Shown here in pieces: positions 16,490-25,081 of a stretch of 38,089 nt of DNA. How positions within the stretch are numbered: position 1 is the stretch's first letter; the number at the start of each line of letters is the position of its first letter. Where the stretch lies: positions 1 through 38,089 of the forward strand of contig JANQGW010000082.1 in the NCBI GenBank assembly GCA_028282905.1, written 5' to 3'. Position numbers and translations under genes: made by a program. This DNA comes from Sedimentisphaerales bacterium. GTDB lineage: Bacteria > Planctomycetota > Phycisphaerae > Sedimentisphaerales > Anaerohalosphaeraceae. A model generated the notes under the pieces. That model saw only the letters and a list, made by a program, of their open reading frames with translations, ran no database searches and was not told where the DNA came from.

Positions 16490-17019
16490 AACGCCTCCAT
16501 GATTTCGCGTAACTTCTTGATCCCGCGATGGACTTTTGATAACGTCGTTCCGATTGGCTCATTACGCATGTTGGCCAATTCTTTAAAGCTCATTTCACTA
16601 TAATAGCGTAATGATATGAGTTCTGCTGTTTCTGTATCGAGCTTTTCAAGTGCCAACTGAAGCCGGTCAGACACGTCGCTATCGGGTTTATCGTCCTGAG
16701 AATCCTGAGCGATCAGGTCGGCTTTTGTTTCTATGACCTGTTTTTGACGATAATGTCGTCTTAAATAATCTTTAAACAGATTTGATGCAACAGTAAATAA
16801 CCATTTTTCGAAAGAACCACCCTGAAAAGAGTGAATTTTTTTTATCAGCCGCAAAAATAAATCACTCAATAACTCCTCGCTGACGTGAGTTTTTCCGGTC
16901 AGCCGGAAAAAATACGCGTAGCAGCGATTGGAATAGAGCGTCACAAGGCGATTAAACGCCTCGGCATCACCATTTTTACACTCTTGGATAAGATTTTCAA
17001 GTTCCTGCGGCTCAGTCAT
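16486..17019 (-). CDS. ECF-type RNA polymerase sigma factor
   Basis: This 177-residue protein is a sigma-70 family factor of the extracytoplasmic-function type, with only regions 2 and 4. Region 2 (about 15-90) contains FNRLVTLYSNRCYAYFFRLTG and FEKWLFTVASNLFKDYLRR. Region 4 (about 120-172) contains LEKLDTETAELISLRYYSEM and a helix-turn-helix FKELANMRNEPIGTTLSKVHRGIK, shown here as landmarks GTTLSKVHRG. It directs RNA polymerase to a specific regulon and heads a three-gene operon with an anti-sigma factor and a secreted K/P/E-rich protein. A GAACTT element at 17074-17079, with a TACC at 17053-17056 after a 17-base spacer, could be an autoregulated ECF promoter, but this is weak. Confidence 0.88.
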   Translation of the reverse strand: MTEPQELENLIQECKNGDAEAFNRLVTLYSNRCYAYFFRLTGKTHVSEELLSDLFLRLIKKIHSFQGGSFEKWLFTVASNLFKDYLRRHYRQKQVIETKADLIAQDSQDDKPDSDVSDRLQLALEKLDTETAELISLRYYSEMSFKELANMRNEPIGTTLSKVHRGIKKLREIMEAL

Positions 17020-17150
17020 ATCCCAGGGTTATTTCATTAAAAAAGACGTCATGGTACTATAGTTTATTGCAGAAAGTTCTCTTTACCATTGAAAAATAAG
17101 GGTTTTTGAAGAAAAAATGAGATTTTATCCCCAATTAAGCATCAGCCGGG

Positions 17151-17462
17151 CTATGGCTGGAAATCGTCGTCCGGGTAGGGCGGCTGGCTGTCATCTTCAT
17201 CGTCGTTGAATTTCCAACTGTCCGCCTCGTCGATATCATCCAGCTCCCGTTTGACGTATTTGAAGATCTTATCCTGCATCGGCCCCATTTTCTGCTGAAA
17301 GGCGAGCATTGTCCGATAATGTGACACGAGCATGTCCATCCGGAGCAGTTGCCATTTTTGAAGGCACTCGGGCTCTTTTATATTTTTGAACGGGTCACAG
17401 CGGAAAACACGCTGGCCGTGAGCATCCTGCTCGAAATATTCACAATCTTGACACTGGATCAT
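17151..17462 (-). CDS. small Cys-motif protein
   Basis: This 103-residue protein starts MIQCQDCEYFEQD. Four cysteines (CQDC, then one in FRCDPF and one in EPECLQ) could bind zinc or an Fe-S centre. After them comes a helical part (LLRMDMLVSHYRTMLAFQQKMG) and an acidic tail ending PYPDDDFQP. The start is placed at the ATG at 17462 because GGAGA lies at proper distance; an upstream in-frame ATG at 17486 has only a poor site. Its 5' end overlaps the promoter of the divergent 26-residue basic protein, so the two may be co-regulated. I do not know its function. Confidence 0.7.
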   Translation of the reverse strand: MIQCQDCEYFEQDAHGQRVFRCDPFKNIKEPECLQKWQLLRMDMLVSHYRTMLAFQQKMGPMQDKIFKYVKRELDDIDEADSWKFNDDEDDSQPPYPDDDFQP

Positions 17463-17494
17463 GTCAGTCTCCAAAAGAAAATTCATCTCACTTC

Positions 17495-17522
17495 TTGCAA
17501 TCTTTCGATAATCTTCTATAAT
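17495..17522 (+). promoter_or_regulatory. sigma-70 promoter of the 26-residue basic protein
   Basis: TTGCAA (17495-17500) and a perfect TATAAT (17517-17522) are separated by 16 bases, with transcription expected to start near 17529. It is one of the best-matching promoters in the window, which fits a highly expressed small protein. Confidence 0.65.
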
Positions 17523-17575
17523 AACGGTTTACAGGTATTTTGAAAAGTAAGAAACGTATATACAGGAGATAATGA

Positions 17576-17656
17576 ATGGCTAAGCCGCGACGCAGACGAA
17601 AAATTGGCAGTAAAAAACGAAAAGCACGCTGGAAAGTACGGAATAAAGTAACGTAA
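17576..17656 (+). CDS. 26-residue basic protein, possible mS38/COX24-like ribosomal peptide
   Basis: A 26-codon gene reads MAKPRRRRKIGSKKRKARWK and then six more residues (VRNKVT). Half of the residues are Lys or Arg. AGGAG (17564-17568) lies seven bases before this ATG. An ATG four bases earlier would give a three-residue frame. It has its own strong promoter and is followed by a terminator at 17733. The pattern RRxKIxxKKRKxR resembles the very short AURKAIP1/COX24 (mS38 C-terminal) domain proteins annotated in several bacterial phyla. That similarity is judged by eye and could simply reflect basic composition. A ribosome or RNA-binding role is the most likely. The gene is too short for normal length cut-offs. 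Confidence 0.65.
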   Translation: MAKPRRRRKIGSKKRKARWKVRNKVT

Positions 17657-17732
17657 CCAGTTTTATTTGCTTGAGTTATATGAAATTGTCGCTGCGCGGT
17701 GCCATTGCGCGGTAGTGTGACAAAGACTTAAT

Positions 17733-17778
17733 AAAGACGCTCAAATCGGGATTTTTGCCCCTGTTTGAGCGTCTTTTT
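17733..17778. terminator. bidirectional intrinsic terminator
   Basis: AAAGACGCTCAAA (17733-17745) pairs over 13 bp with TTTGAGCGTCTTT (17764-17776), followed by more T on the plus strand. On the minus strand the stem begins with the stop codon of the RACo-like gene (17777-17779). It serves both the small basic gene and that convergent gene. Confidence 0.85.
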
Positions 17779-19570
17779 ATTTTTCCGGGAAGAGCAGACA
17801 ATCGCTGAAAATCATCTGAAATTCGGGTTTGTGGGCGATTTCGAGGTATTCGATCTGTTCGGCCAGGGTATCGGCGAGGTTCCTTGCCGGTTGGCTGGTC
17901 AGGGCCATGTGGGCACCAGAGCCGGCGGCGTTGCCCACGAAATGGATTTTTTCTTTTGCCACCTGCGGAAGCAGACCAATTCTAACGGCGTTTTCCTTCT
18001 GAATATAATTGCCAAAAGCTCCAGCTAATAAGATTTGCTGGATTTGGTTTTCAGTTTGACCGGCGGCCTTCAGGAGCAGTGTGATGCCCGCGCGAATGGC
18101 GGCCTTGGCAAGCTGGAGCTGTCGGACATCCTTCTGGGTCAGCATGACCGTATTGTGCCAGGCGTCTTCTTTGAGTTGTCCCGCGAGAACAAATGCCGGT
18201 TCATCTTGATAAGTGATGAGCCGACGGCGGATTTTTGTTGAGACAAACGGGTCCATTTCTTCCGGGGCGGCAAACCGTCCGGTGGTATCAATGATCTCCA
18301 GTTCCAGCATGACGGCGACGGCGTCGATCAGGCCGCTGCCGCAGATGGTTGCGGCTTCGGCAGTGCCGATGACATCGACATCGATATCATTATCGGCTAA
18401 AACAACACGTTCAATCGCGCCGGCTTGAGCACGGCTGCCGAATTCGATGCCGGCTCCTTCCAGGGCTGGCCCGGCGGCGCAACTGGCGGCGATTAGATGT
18501 TCTTTGGTACCAAATACAATTTCGCCGTTGGTGCCGATGTCCACCAGAAGTGTTGGTGTGTTGCAGATATCCATGCCGCAGGCCAGAGCCGCGGCAACCG
18601 TGTCAGAACCGACAAAACCGGCAATGTTTGCGATGGTGTGGATATTGCCTGCCGGGTTGATTGCCAGGGAAAGTTGTTCAGGGCCGATGTTGGCCGATGT
18701 GACTGAATGGGCCTCATACGGCGCTTGCCCCAGTTGTGCGACGGGATAGCCCAGCAGCAGATGGTTCATCGTCGTGTTGCCGGCGATGACGACTTCGTAG
18801 ATCGCACTGGGAGAAATACCGGCTTCTTTCGAGGCTTCCCCGGTCAGATCATTCAGGCAGGCGATCACCGCCTGCTGCAATTTTTCCTGTCCGCCGGGGG
18901 TATCGGAAAAACCTATGCGGCTGATAACATCGGCGCCGTATTGCGCCTGCGGGTTGCTCGCGGAAACGGTACTGCTGACATCCGCGGTGATCAGATTGAC
19001 CAGCCGTGCCACGATACTGGTGGTGCCGATATCAACGGCCAAACCGAAAAGCATCCCGGTCGTGTCGCCGTGTTCCAGATCTGCCAGCAGCCAGTTGCCC
19101 GATTCTGTGTCCTGACGGATAACGGCGGTTAGCGGTGTGTCGCCGAAATCCTGCAGTTTTTGGTTGACGGTGGGGCTGTTTAGATCGGCGTTACAGGGTG
19201 CTCCAAGTGTCTGTGAGATTGCATGGCATAACTGAACCGGGTCCGCGGAGGGATTTTCAAGAGAGATCTTGCAAACCATCGGCTCGGTAAGAACGTCCGG
19301 GTTGATGCCGTGTTCGAGGATTTGTTGCTTGAAATAGCGAGAGGTGTCCGGGATATAGACCTCGACGTCATGCTCGATGGTGTACTGGCATGCGAGCACA
19401 TCTTTTTCCGACGGCAGCAGACGCACTTTGCACTTGCCGCAGCGGCCGATGCCGCCGCAGGGATTGGTCAAAATGATACCCACCAGCCCCGCCGCCTCCA
19501 GCAGCGTTGCCCCGCGGTGTACCCGGACCGTTCGTCCGTCCGGTTGAAATTGAACCTCAAAATGTTGCAC
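17777..19570 (-). CDS. RACo-type corrinoid-activating protein (2Fe-2S ferredoxin plus ASKHA domain)
   Basis: This 597-residue protein has an N-terminal ferredoxin domain with the plant-type [2Fe-2S] cysteines in PCGGIGRCGKCKV and LAC (C38, C44, C47, C61). A linker leads to an actin-like ATPase half (about 175-590) with AVDIGTTSIVARL, VVIAGNTTMNHLLLG, LLVDIGTNGEIV and GSGLIDAVAVMLE. This architecture defines the RACo/RamA-related family, which uses ATP to reduce Co(II) corrinoid proteins back to Co(I) so that methyl transfer can continue. No corrinoid protein or methyltransferase gene is in the window, so its partner is elsewhere. The start is GTG at 19570, supported by AAGGA seven bases upstream. 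It implies anaerobic or microaerobic C1 chemistry. Confidence 0.87.
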   Translation of the reverse strand: MQHFEVQFQPDGRTVRVHRGATLLEAAGLVGIILTNPCGGIGRCGKCKVRLLPSEKDVLACQYTIEHDVEVYIPDTSRYFKQQILEHGINPDVLTEPMVCKISLENPSADPVQLCHAISQTLGAPCNADLNSPTVNQKLQDFGDTPLTAVIRQDTESGNWLLADLEHGDTTGMLFGLAVDIGTTSIVARLVNLITADVSSTVSASNPQAQYGADVISRIGFSDTPGGQEKLQQAVIACLNDLTGEASKEAGISPSAIYEVVIAGNTTMNHLLLGYPVAQLGQAPYEAHSVTSANIGPEQLSLAINPAGNIHTIANIAGFVGSDTVAAALACGMDICNTPTLLVDIGTNGEIVFGTKEHLIAASCAAGPALEGAGIEFGSRAQAGAIERVVLADNDIDVDVIGTAEAATICGSGLIDAVAVMLELEIIDTTGRFAAPEEMDPFVSTKIRRRLITYQDEPAFVLAGQLKEDAWHNTVMLTQKDVRQLQLAKAAIRAGITLLLKAAGQTENQIQQILLAGAFGNYIQKENAVRIGLLPQVAKEKIHFVGNAAGSGAHMALTSQPARNLADTLAEQIEYLEIAHKPEFQMIFSDCLLFPEK

Positions 19571-19847
19571 AGTGATATCCTTTATCTGATTTTTCTCGGT
19601 ATTTCACTATAGCAAAAAAGAGAACGAAAGCTATCAAAAATGAGTTGTCAGATTGAGATATCTTGCTGTTTTTAGTGGGATTTTATTTGACTGGCTAAAG
19701 GGGTGGGATATGATTGGGTGTATATGGTGTCTTGAATGTTGAGTTTAATTGGTCAGTCTTGTAGATGGAGCATAAGCGATGAGAATGATATAATTCTTTG
19801 ATTTTGTTCATTGGCCTTCATTCTTTTTGGCAAACGAGGAGTTTGAA

Positions 19848-21683
19848 ATGAAGAAGCATCATCTTTGGTTTATAATCTTATTGAGTATGGTGTGTGTCTC
19901 TGTTCATGCGGTTGGGCTTAACAAAGCGGTTGTGAGTGGTGGAAAGCCGGTTTACTTTGAAGAGGCGAAGTTAAAGCAGCGTGTAGAGGAAACGCTTGGC
20001 GTTCAAGACCCCAACGGCATTGATATGCTTGAGTTGAAGTATTTGGATATTTCGAGTGAATCCTTGAGGAATTTGGTTGGGCTTGAATCTGCCAATAATC
20101 TTGAAGGTCTGAATGCCAGTTATAATTTTATTGAAGATTTACAGCCCATACTTCAATTGGAAAAGATCAGAGTTCTTGATATCAGCGGTTGTCCCGTTAA
20201 GAACCTCAACGAATTGCGGAAGTTAGGGCGTCTCAAGGAATTATTTGCCAGTTGCTGTTTGATTGAGGATATTTCATTTGTTCGTTACTTAGGAATACTT
20301 GAAACCCTGGTGCTGAGAGAAAACGGGATTACTGATTTAAGGCCTTTACAATCACTCTACATTTTAAAGAGACTTGTTCTTGATGAAAACCAGATATCCG
20401 ATATTTCACCGCTGTCTTCATTGCCGTGGCTTGAGGGGCTTGGGCTTGGGAACAACCGGATTCGTGATATTTCGGTTTTGAAATATCACACTAAGTTGGA
20501 AAAATTGTCGCTGTATAATAATCAGATCGACGATATTGCTTCGCTTGAGAGATTAAAGAATCTTTATCTGTTGAATCTGAATAACAATCCGTTAAACGAC
20601 CAGTCAATGCAGATTCTGTCGAAAATATCCCAAAACTGCCGCTTGGCGGGCAAACCGACGCATTTTGTTTACTTTGGCAACCATCGGCTGTGCAGGCCAG
20701 GTAAGCCCATTGACAGTCCGGTCGATCCGAATGAATATATTATTGCCAGGGATGGCGCCGCTATCAGCCCGGATGAAAAGTTTTTGGTTTTTACTGCGGG
20801 ATACAAAACAGATGATATTGGTCTTCCCGATAACGGTCGAGCTTACGTTTTAGAGCTTGGCACTGAAAAGCCTCGGCTGCATATTTTGCCAAAGCTTTAC
20901 GGCGTGGCGGGTATTTCCGGCCAGTTTGCGTGGTCTCACAAGACAAATCCCTGTCAACTGCTGGCGAATTCATATGGTTTCATGACCTTAGAGCCGCGGC
21001 AGATGAAAATCTTTTCAATTATTGAAGGGCAGCCGCCTTTGGAAACTCATCATTTTTCTTCCGGTTCTGAAAACCTGTTGATTATGCATAAGGGCTGGAC
21101 GCCGGACGACAAATGTGTCATGGCCATGACATTGGGAAAATGCAATGTCGCCATGCTTGACATAGAGTCGAAAAAGGTGACCCGCCATGACCTACCGACA
21201 TGGATTCATCTCTGGGCCGATTCCGAGACGCTTTGGGGTTCGGATTTGCGTCGAATTTATCAGATTAAACGTTCTGCTTCCGGGGAGTTTACTTATAAGC
21301 AAACGCATACGTCCAAAGACGGCGCCTGGATTGTCGGATTTAAAGACGGAGAGCTTGTTTATAGTTTGGGCAATAAAATCTATATCGGCGAGGAATTAAT
21401 CCATGAAAGCGACCAGCCGATCTTTCCTTTCTTTGGTGATGAATATATCGCGTTTCAGGAGGAAACGAGCGTTGAGGTCATCGACCTGAAAGGTCAGCGG
21501 GTTTTCCGCAAGAAGGCTGATTTCTCTAAAGTACGTATCATGGCTCTGGCGGGAAAGGCGAAAAAGCTGTATCTGCTGAATAACCAGCAAACAATCGAGG
21601 CCCATGATTTAGAGAAGCCGGGCGAATTTTCTGTCGTTTGTGATATCGAAACGATCATCGCCGAGACATTTAAGAAGAAATGA
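19848..21683 (+). CDS. secreted leucine-rich-repeat protein with propeller-like C-terminus
   Basis: This 611-residue protein has a signal peptide (HLWFIILLSMVCVSVHA). About nine SDS22/internalin-type leucine-rich repeats follow (about residues 60-265), for example LRENGITDLRPLQSL and LDENQISDISPLSSL, with a 20-22 residue period. The C-terminal half (about 300-611) has WD/TolB-like strands such as AAISPDEKFLVFTAG and DGAWIVGFKDGELVYSLGNK and probably folds as a beta-propeller. The pairing of an LRR arm and a propeller suggests a protein-binding surface protein; no enzyme motif is seen. The ATG at 19848 is preferred over an upstream TTG because GAGGAG lies 7 bases before it. Confidence 0.8.
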   Translation: MKKHHLWFIILLSMVCVSVHAVGLNKAVVSGGKPVYFEEAKLKQRVEETLGVQDPNGIDMLELKYLDISSESLRNLVGLESANNLEGLNASYNFIEDLQPILQLEKIRVLDISGCPVKNLNELRKLGRLKELFASCCLIEDISFVRYLGILETLVLRENGITDLRPLQSLYILKRLVLDENQISDISPLSSLPWLEGLGLGNNRIRDISVLKYHTKLEKLSLYNNQIDDIASLERLKNLYLLNLNNNPLNDQSMQILSKISQNCRLAGKPTHFVYFGNHRLCRPGKPIDSPVDPNEYIIARDGAAISPDEKFLVFTAGYKTDDIGLPDNGRAYVLELGTEKPRLHILPKLYGVAGISGQFAWSHKTNPCQLLANSYGFMTLEPRQMKIFSIIEGQPPLETHHFSSGSENLLIMHKGWTPDDKCVMAMTLGKCNVAMLDIESKKVTRHDLPTWIHLWADSETLWGSDLRRIYQIKRSASGEFTYKQTHTSKDGAWIVGFKDGELVYSLGNKIYIGEELIHESDQPIFPFFGDEYIAFQEETSVEVIDLKGQRVFRKKADFSKVRIMALAGKAKKLYLLNNQQTIEAHDLEKPGEFSVVCDIETIIAETFKKK

Positions 21684-21700
21684 AGCTGTTGTTTCAACTA

Positions 21701-21727
21701 AACCCCTGCAGCAGAGTTGCGGGGGTT
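21701..21727. terminator. hairpin between convergent genes
   Basis: AACCCCTGCA (21701-21710) pairs with TGCGGGGGTT (21718-21727) with one G-T pair and a seven-base loop. It lies between the convergent LRR gene and the thioredoxin-like gene. There is no clear T-run, so termination is likely but not certain. Confidence 0.55.
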
Positions 21728-21743
21728 AAACGGGCTACAGCCC

Positions 21744-22676
21744 TTATTTCTTTTTTTCTTTGTACCAAGCGTCATAAATGCGTTGGGCGACTTGGCCTGC
21801 GAAGGATTCAGGGGCCAGTTGCATTGCTTTTTTGAACGCTTCGGCGGCTTGTTTTTCGTGGCCTTCCTGCTGGCGGTGGCAGGCGCCGAGGGCTACATAG
21901 ATCAAAGCCTTTTGCTCATTGGTATAAACATTAGATTTGAGCATCTCGTTCAGTTCAGCCTCGACTTCAGCACCTTTACCGTCTTTTGTGCGATAGGTTG
22001 CGTCGCGGAATAATTTATTCCAGTGTGAAAAACTCAGTTTCGCGTGATATCCCGATGCATCGGCCGGATCGAGTTCTTTGATGCGGTCCAGCAGTTCTTT
22101 CGGGCGAGCTAAGGGAATTTCGCCGAGGCGGACCAGTGCGGCAAGTTCGGCCTTGGTATTCTTACTATTTTTGGCTTTATCTGCCTCATTTTTTAGAGTC
22201 ATATAGCGATGGCTTTGTGTGACCAGATCAATGATCGCGGCTTGTGCTTTTGCGATGTCTTTTGGGAGCTGCTGTCCCTGACGCGAACCCAGCAGGGTTC
22301 CATCGGGCAAATAGGCGCATACGGCCGGGTATGTCCGTACGCCTTTGCCTTTCCAACCCTTGTTGCGTTCGTCATTTTTTTTCTTCTGTTCCTCATCCGG
22401 TGACTGGAGGATATCCACGTCGGTCAGGATGACGGTTTCATTTAAGAAAGATTGTTCAAAGGCTTTCGACTTAAAGACCTGATTGTGCAGACGCTCGCCC
22501 CAGTTGCTCCAGTCGCTGCCATGAACAAAGACCAGCAGGGCGGCGTTGCGGGTTTTAGCAGTCTCTAAGCCTTTGGCAAAGGAATCGACCCGAATAACAC
22601 CGGCATGGAGATTGGCTGCTGAGATTGCAGTCAAAAACGCAAGGATTCCGATTGTACGCAATGTATATTTCATCAT
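21744..22676 (-). CDS. secreted thioredoxin-fold protein lacking CxxC, with TPR-like tail
   Basis: This 310-residue protein has a signal peptide ending NLHA. An N-terminal thioredoxin-like domain follows (about 28-150): LLVFVHGSDW, VILTDVDIL, and a cis-Pro-like TYPAVCAYLPDG. The position where DsbD/TlpA-type proteins carry CxxC reads WSNWGE, so redox activity is not expected. The C-terminal half (about 165-310) is helical with TPR character (ALIYVALGACHRQQEGHEKQ, AAEAFKKAMQLAP). It is coupled to the transglutaminase-like gene upstream by a nine-base gap, with its AAAAGGA site touching that gene's stop codon. The two probably act together in the envelope. The function is unknown; a scaffold for the partner is one possibility. 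Confidence 0.75.
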   Translation of the reverse strand: MMKYTLRTIGILAFLTAISAANLHAGVIRVDSFAKGLETAKTRNAALLVFVHGSDWSNWGERLHNQVFKSKAFEQSFLNETVILTDVDILQSPDEEQKKKNDERNKGWKGKGVRTYPAVCAYLPDGTLLGSRQGQQLPKDIAKAQAAIIDLVTQSHRYMTLKNEADKAKNSKNTKAELAALVRLGEIPLARPKELLDRIKELDPADASGYHAKLSFSHWNKLFRDATYRTKDGKGAEVEAELNEMLKSNVYTNEQKALIYVALGACHRQQEGHEKQAAEAFKKAMQLAPESFAGQVAQRIYDAWYKEKKK

Positions 22677-22685
22677 GTATTCCTT

Positions 22686-24734
22686 TTAGTTGACACGTTT
22701 TCCATAGGCGAGGATTCTTGCAAAGTGCATACAGTGTCCGTCCCGTTCGATGCGGAGCCAGCCGGCAAGAGGTTTGGAATCGGTCAGGTCGATCCGGTAA
22801 AACGTTTTGGCACCTTCGAGGACGGCGATCTGTTTCCATTTATCGCCGTCAGTCGAAACGAGCACGCGAGCGCCGCCGGCCCGCCACTGGTAACCGCCGG
22901 CACGATTCTGGATGACCAGTCCGTTCAGACGGCCAAAGTTGCCGAGCCGCACTTCGATCCACGGAGTTTCGGTAGAGTTGGTATGCAAGGCGCCGCCATG
23001 CATATTCAGGATGCCCCAGTGCTGCTCGGGCGAGTCGTAACGCTCGCCGATGCCGGAGATATTGAGATAGCCGCCTTCGGTCAGCAGTTCTCCCGCAAAG
23101 GGCTTGACGCCGTCGGTGGGCTTAGGTTTGTACAGTCGCGAGCAAAGCTTTCCGATAGCCTGATAAGAGGCCCGGTCACCGCGTTTAGCCGCAGCCGGCA
23201 TGGCGGTTCGGCCGAGATTGCGAATGATCGAATCGACATTGTCCTCCTCACGAGCTAATCGCTTGACCAGCCAGTTTTGAAAATCGACCCAGGCCTGCTC
23301 ATCATCACCGCACCGCTGTTTTTCCCACGCCAGCAGTGCAGCACCAATCCCGGGACGGGTGATAACTTCACTTGCCAGCCGCCGTTCAAATTTCCGTTGG
23401 AGATTTTTGTTGCGAATTTGTCCGAGCATCCAGTTCCAGGCACCTTCAATGTTCCAGCGTCCGTTTCCGAAATCGTCAAAGGCCTTCATGTAGGTAAAGA
23501 ATAGGGTGGCATACCGGGAATCGGTCATGTCCGGTTTCATGGTCTTGTAGGCGTAGCTGGTCAGTAGTGCCCAGGCTGGCTCTTCATGTGAAACGGCTAA
23601 ATATTCGAGGACGTCTTTGTGATAGGCGGTCCACCACGAAAAATCCACTTTGTGCCGGATGCCCAGTTCTGCGCGGTCCTGCCAGAGGCCGTAATGCAGC
23701 GGGTGCAATTGTGTGGCGTTCTGGATGGTTTTGCTGGCCTCGGCGAAGTTGCCCTGGTCTTCGTACCAATGCGACAGTCGCATCAAATGGCCCGCTTTTT
23801 GAACCAGCTCCAGCTTTTCAAAGCACGCCTGATCCAGTGTCAGAGCCGGCCATGTGCCGCGGTATAGAGACGTGTGCATACCTCGTTTCCATGACAGCGA
23901 ATACGCCGGTTGCCATTTGCCCGGTTGGGTCTGTACAGCGTAGGCACAGTGGCCGGGTTCCCCCATAGAGGTTGCGGGGATACCGTTGGCAATGGCCGCG
24001 GCCGTGCCGAGATTCGACAGGGCACCGCAGACGCCGCCGACTTCAATGGCCATTTCCGGATCGCAGGAAAACAAACCGCGAAACGGCAGGTAGTAGCGGG
24101 GGCCTTGGACGCTGTCGCCAAAGCAATTGTGCCCGCGGTAGGGTGCACGCCAGCAGGCACCGGTATAAGCGGCTCGCGGCAGGCAAATCTGGTCACGCAA
24201 ATAGGTCATCGCCTCCGCGGTGGAATAACTTGAATATTGCGGGCCGCGGGCAAGATACCGCCGCTCCCACGTCGCCAGGTCGCCATAACACTGATTGAGC
24301 AGGCCGTCTTTCCAACTGTCACGGAAATACACATACCGCTTCCACATCCAGTCTTCTTCCAGTCGGCTGTTCATTCCAAGTGCGAGCGCACAGGCTGTTG
24401 CCATCGACCGGTTGACGGGATGCTGTTGGACAGTATTGTCATCGAGCCAGACTTGATGCAGAAATGACAAGACCCGTTGCGGTTCTTTGACCGGTCCGCT
24501 GTCGAGCAAATCTGTCAGCCAGGCTTCATCATTACCGAGTACACTGAAAAACTCTTTGCCCCGGTTACTGTTGGACAACTGCTGCAGTGTTTCTTCGCCG
24601 GCCAGCCGATTAAGTTCGTATTTAAGCAAATCATGTTGCGATTTTTGTGATGGGCCTGCCGCGTGCATTTGGCCGGCTGTTGTACACAAACAGAGTATTA
24701 TCAGCAGTGAAAGTCTGACGGGTTTCAAGTACAT
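22686..24734 (-). CDS. secreted transglutaminase-like protein with discoidin-like C-terminus
   Basis: This 682-residue protein has a signal peptide (LSLLIILCLCTTAGQMHA). The central region contains GGVCGALSNLG (C236) and, 26 residues later, GEPGHCAYAV (H262). This is the Cys/His spacing of the transglutaminase-like papain fold, so hydrolase or cross-linking activity is possible. A helical TPR-like part follows (about 300-540). The last 120 residues (about 560-682) look like an F5/8C discoidin domain with PWIEVRLGNFGRLNGLVI, VLVSTDGDKWKQI and WLRIERDGH. The start is the ATG at 24734; an upstream TTG at 24752 is less likely. It is the first gene of a two-gene operon with the thioredoxin-like protein. 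The domain calls are by eye. Confidence 0.7.
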   Translation of the reverse strand: MYLKPVRLSLLIILCLCTTAGQMHAAGPSQKSQHDLLKYELNRLAGEETLQQLSNSNRGKEFFSVLGNDEAWLTDLLDSGPVKEPQRVLSFLHQVWLDDNTVQQHPVNRSMATACALALGMNSRLEEDWMWKRYVYFRDSWKDGLLNQCYGDLATWERRYLARGPQYSSYSTAEAMTYLRDQICLPRAAYTGACWRAPYRGHNCFGDSVQGPRYYLPFRGLFSCDPEMAIEVGGVCGALSNLGTAAAIANGIPATSMGEPGHCAYAVQTQPGKWQPAYSLSWKRGMHTSLYRGTWPALTLDQACFEKLELVQKAGHLMRLSHWYEDQGNFAEASKTIQNATQLHPLHYGLWQDRAELGIRHKVDFSWWTAYHKDVLEYLAVSHEEPAWALLTSYAYKTMKPDMTDSRYATLFFTYMKAFDDFGNGRWNIEGAWNWMLGQIRNKNLQRKFERRLASEVITRPGIGAALLAWEKQRCGDDEQAWVDFQNWLVKRLAREEDNVDSIIRNLGRTAMPAAAKRGDRASYQAIGKLCSRLYKPKPTDGVKPFAGELLTEGGYLNISGIGERYDSPEQHWGILNMHGGALHTNSTETPWIEVRLGNFGRLNGLVIQNRAGGYQWRAGGARVLVSTDGDKWKQIAVLEGAKTFYRIDLTDSKPLAGWLRIERDGHCMHFARILAYGKRVN

Positions 24735-25081
24735 GTTATCTCGCCTGAACAAAATTATTGCGTTATTTCCAACCCCGCTTGATTGGGTGAATATACTTCA
24801 AGGGCCGATTATATCATATTTTTTATCAATGCACACCTTTAAATCAGGTTGGCGGCATTTTCGGTGCGGGGGGAGGGATTCAGATAAACCGGGTGTTCAT
24901 TCTGATAGATATTATCCATTTTTGTGACAGATGCGGAATGCCTTATTTGATTTGGGTTTGCGTTTTCTGCTGTTTTCGGAAGTTTTTGATGTGTCAGGCT
25001 AAGAAATATCTTTTCAGAGGGGCTTGTTTGAGGTATATTATCGGTGCTTAAAAACGGATTTTAAACTCTTACGGAGTGTTT
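24735..25081. other. divergent intergenic region
   Basis: The region separates the transglutaminase-like gene from the PfkB kinase. It contains no supported gene. A weak TATATT at about 25034-25039 upstream of the kinase has no good -35 partner. Otherwise I see nothing in it. Confidence 0.4.
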
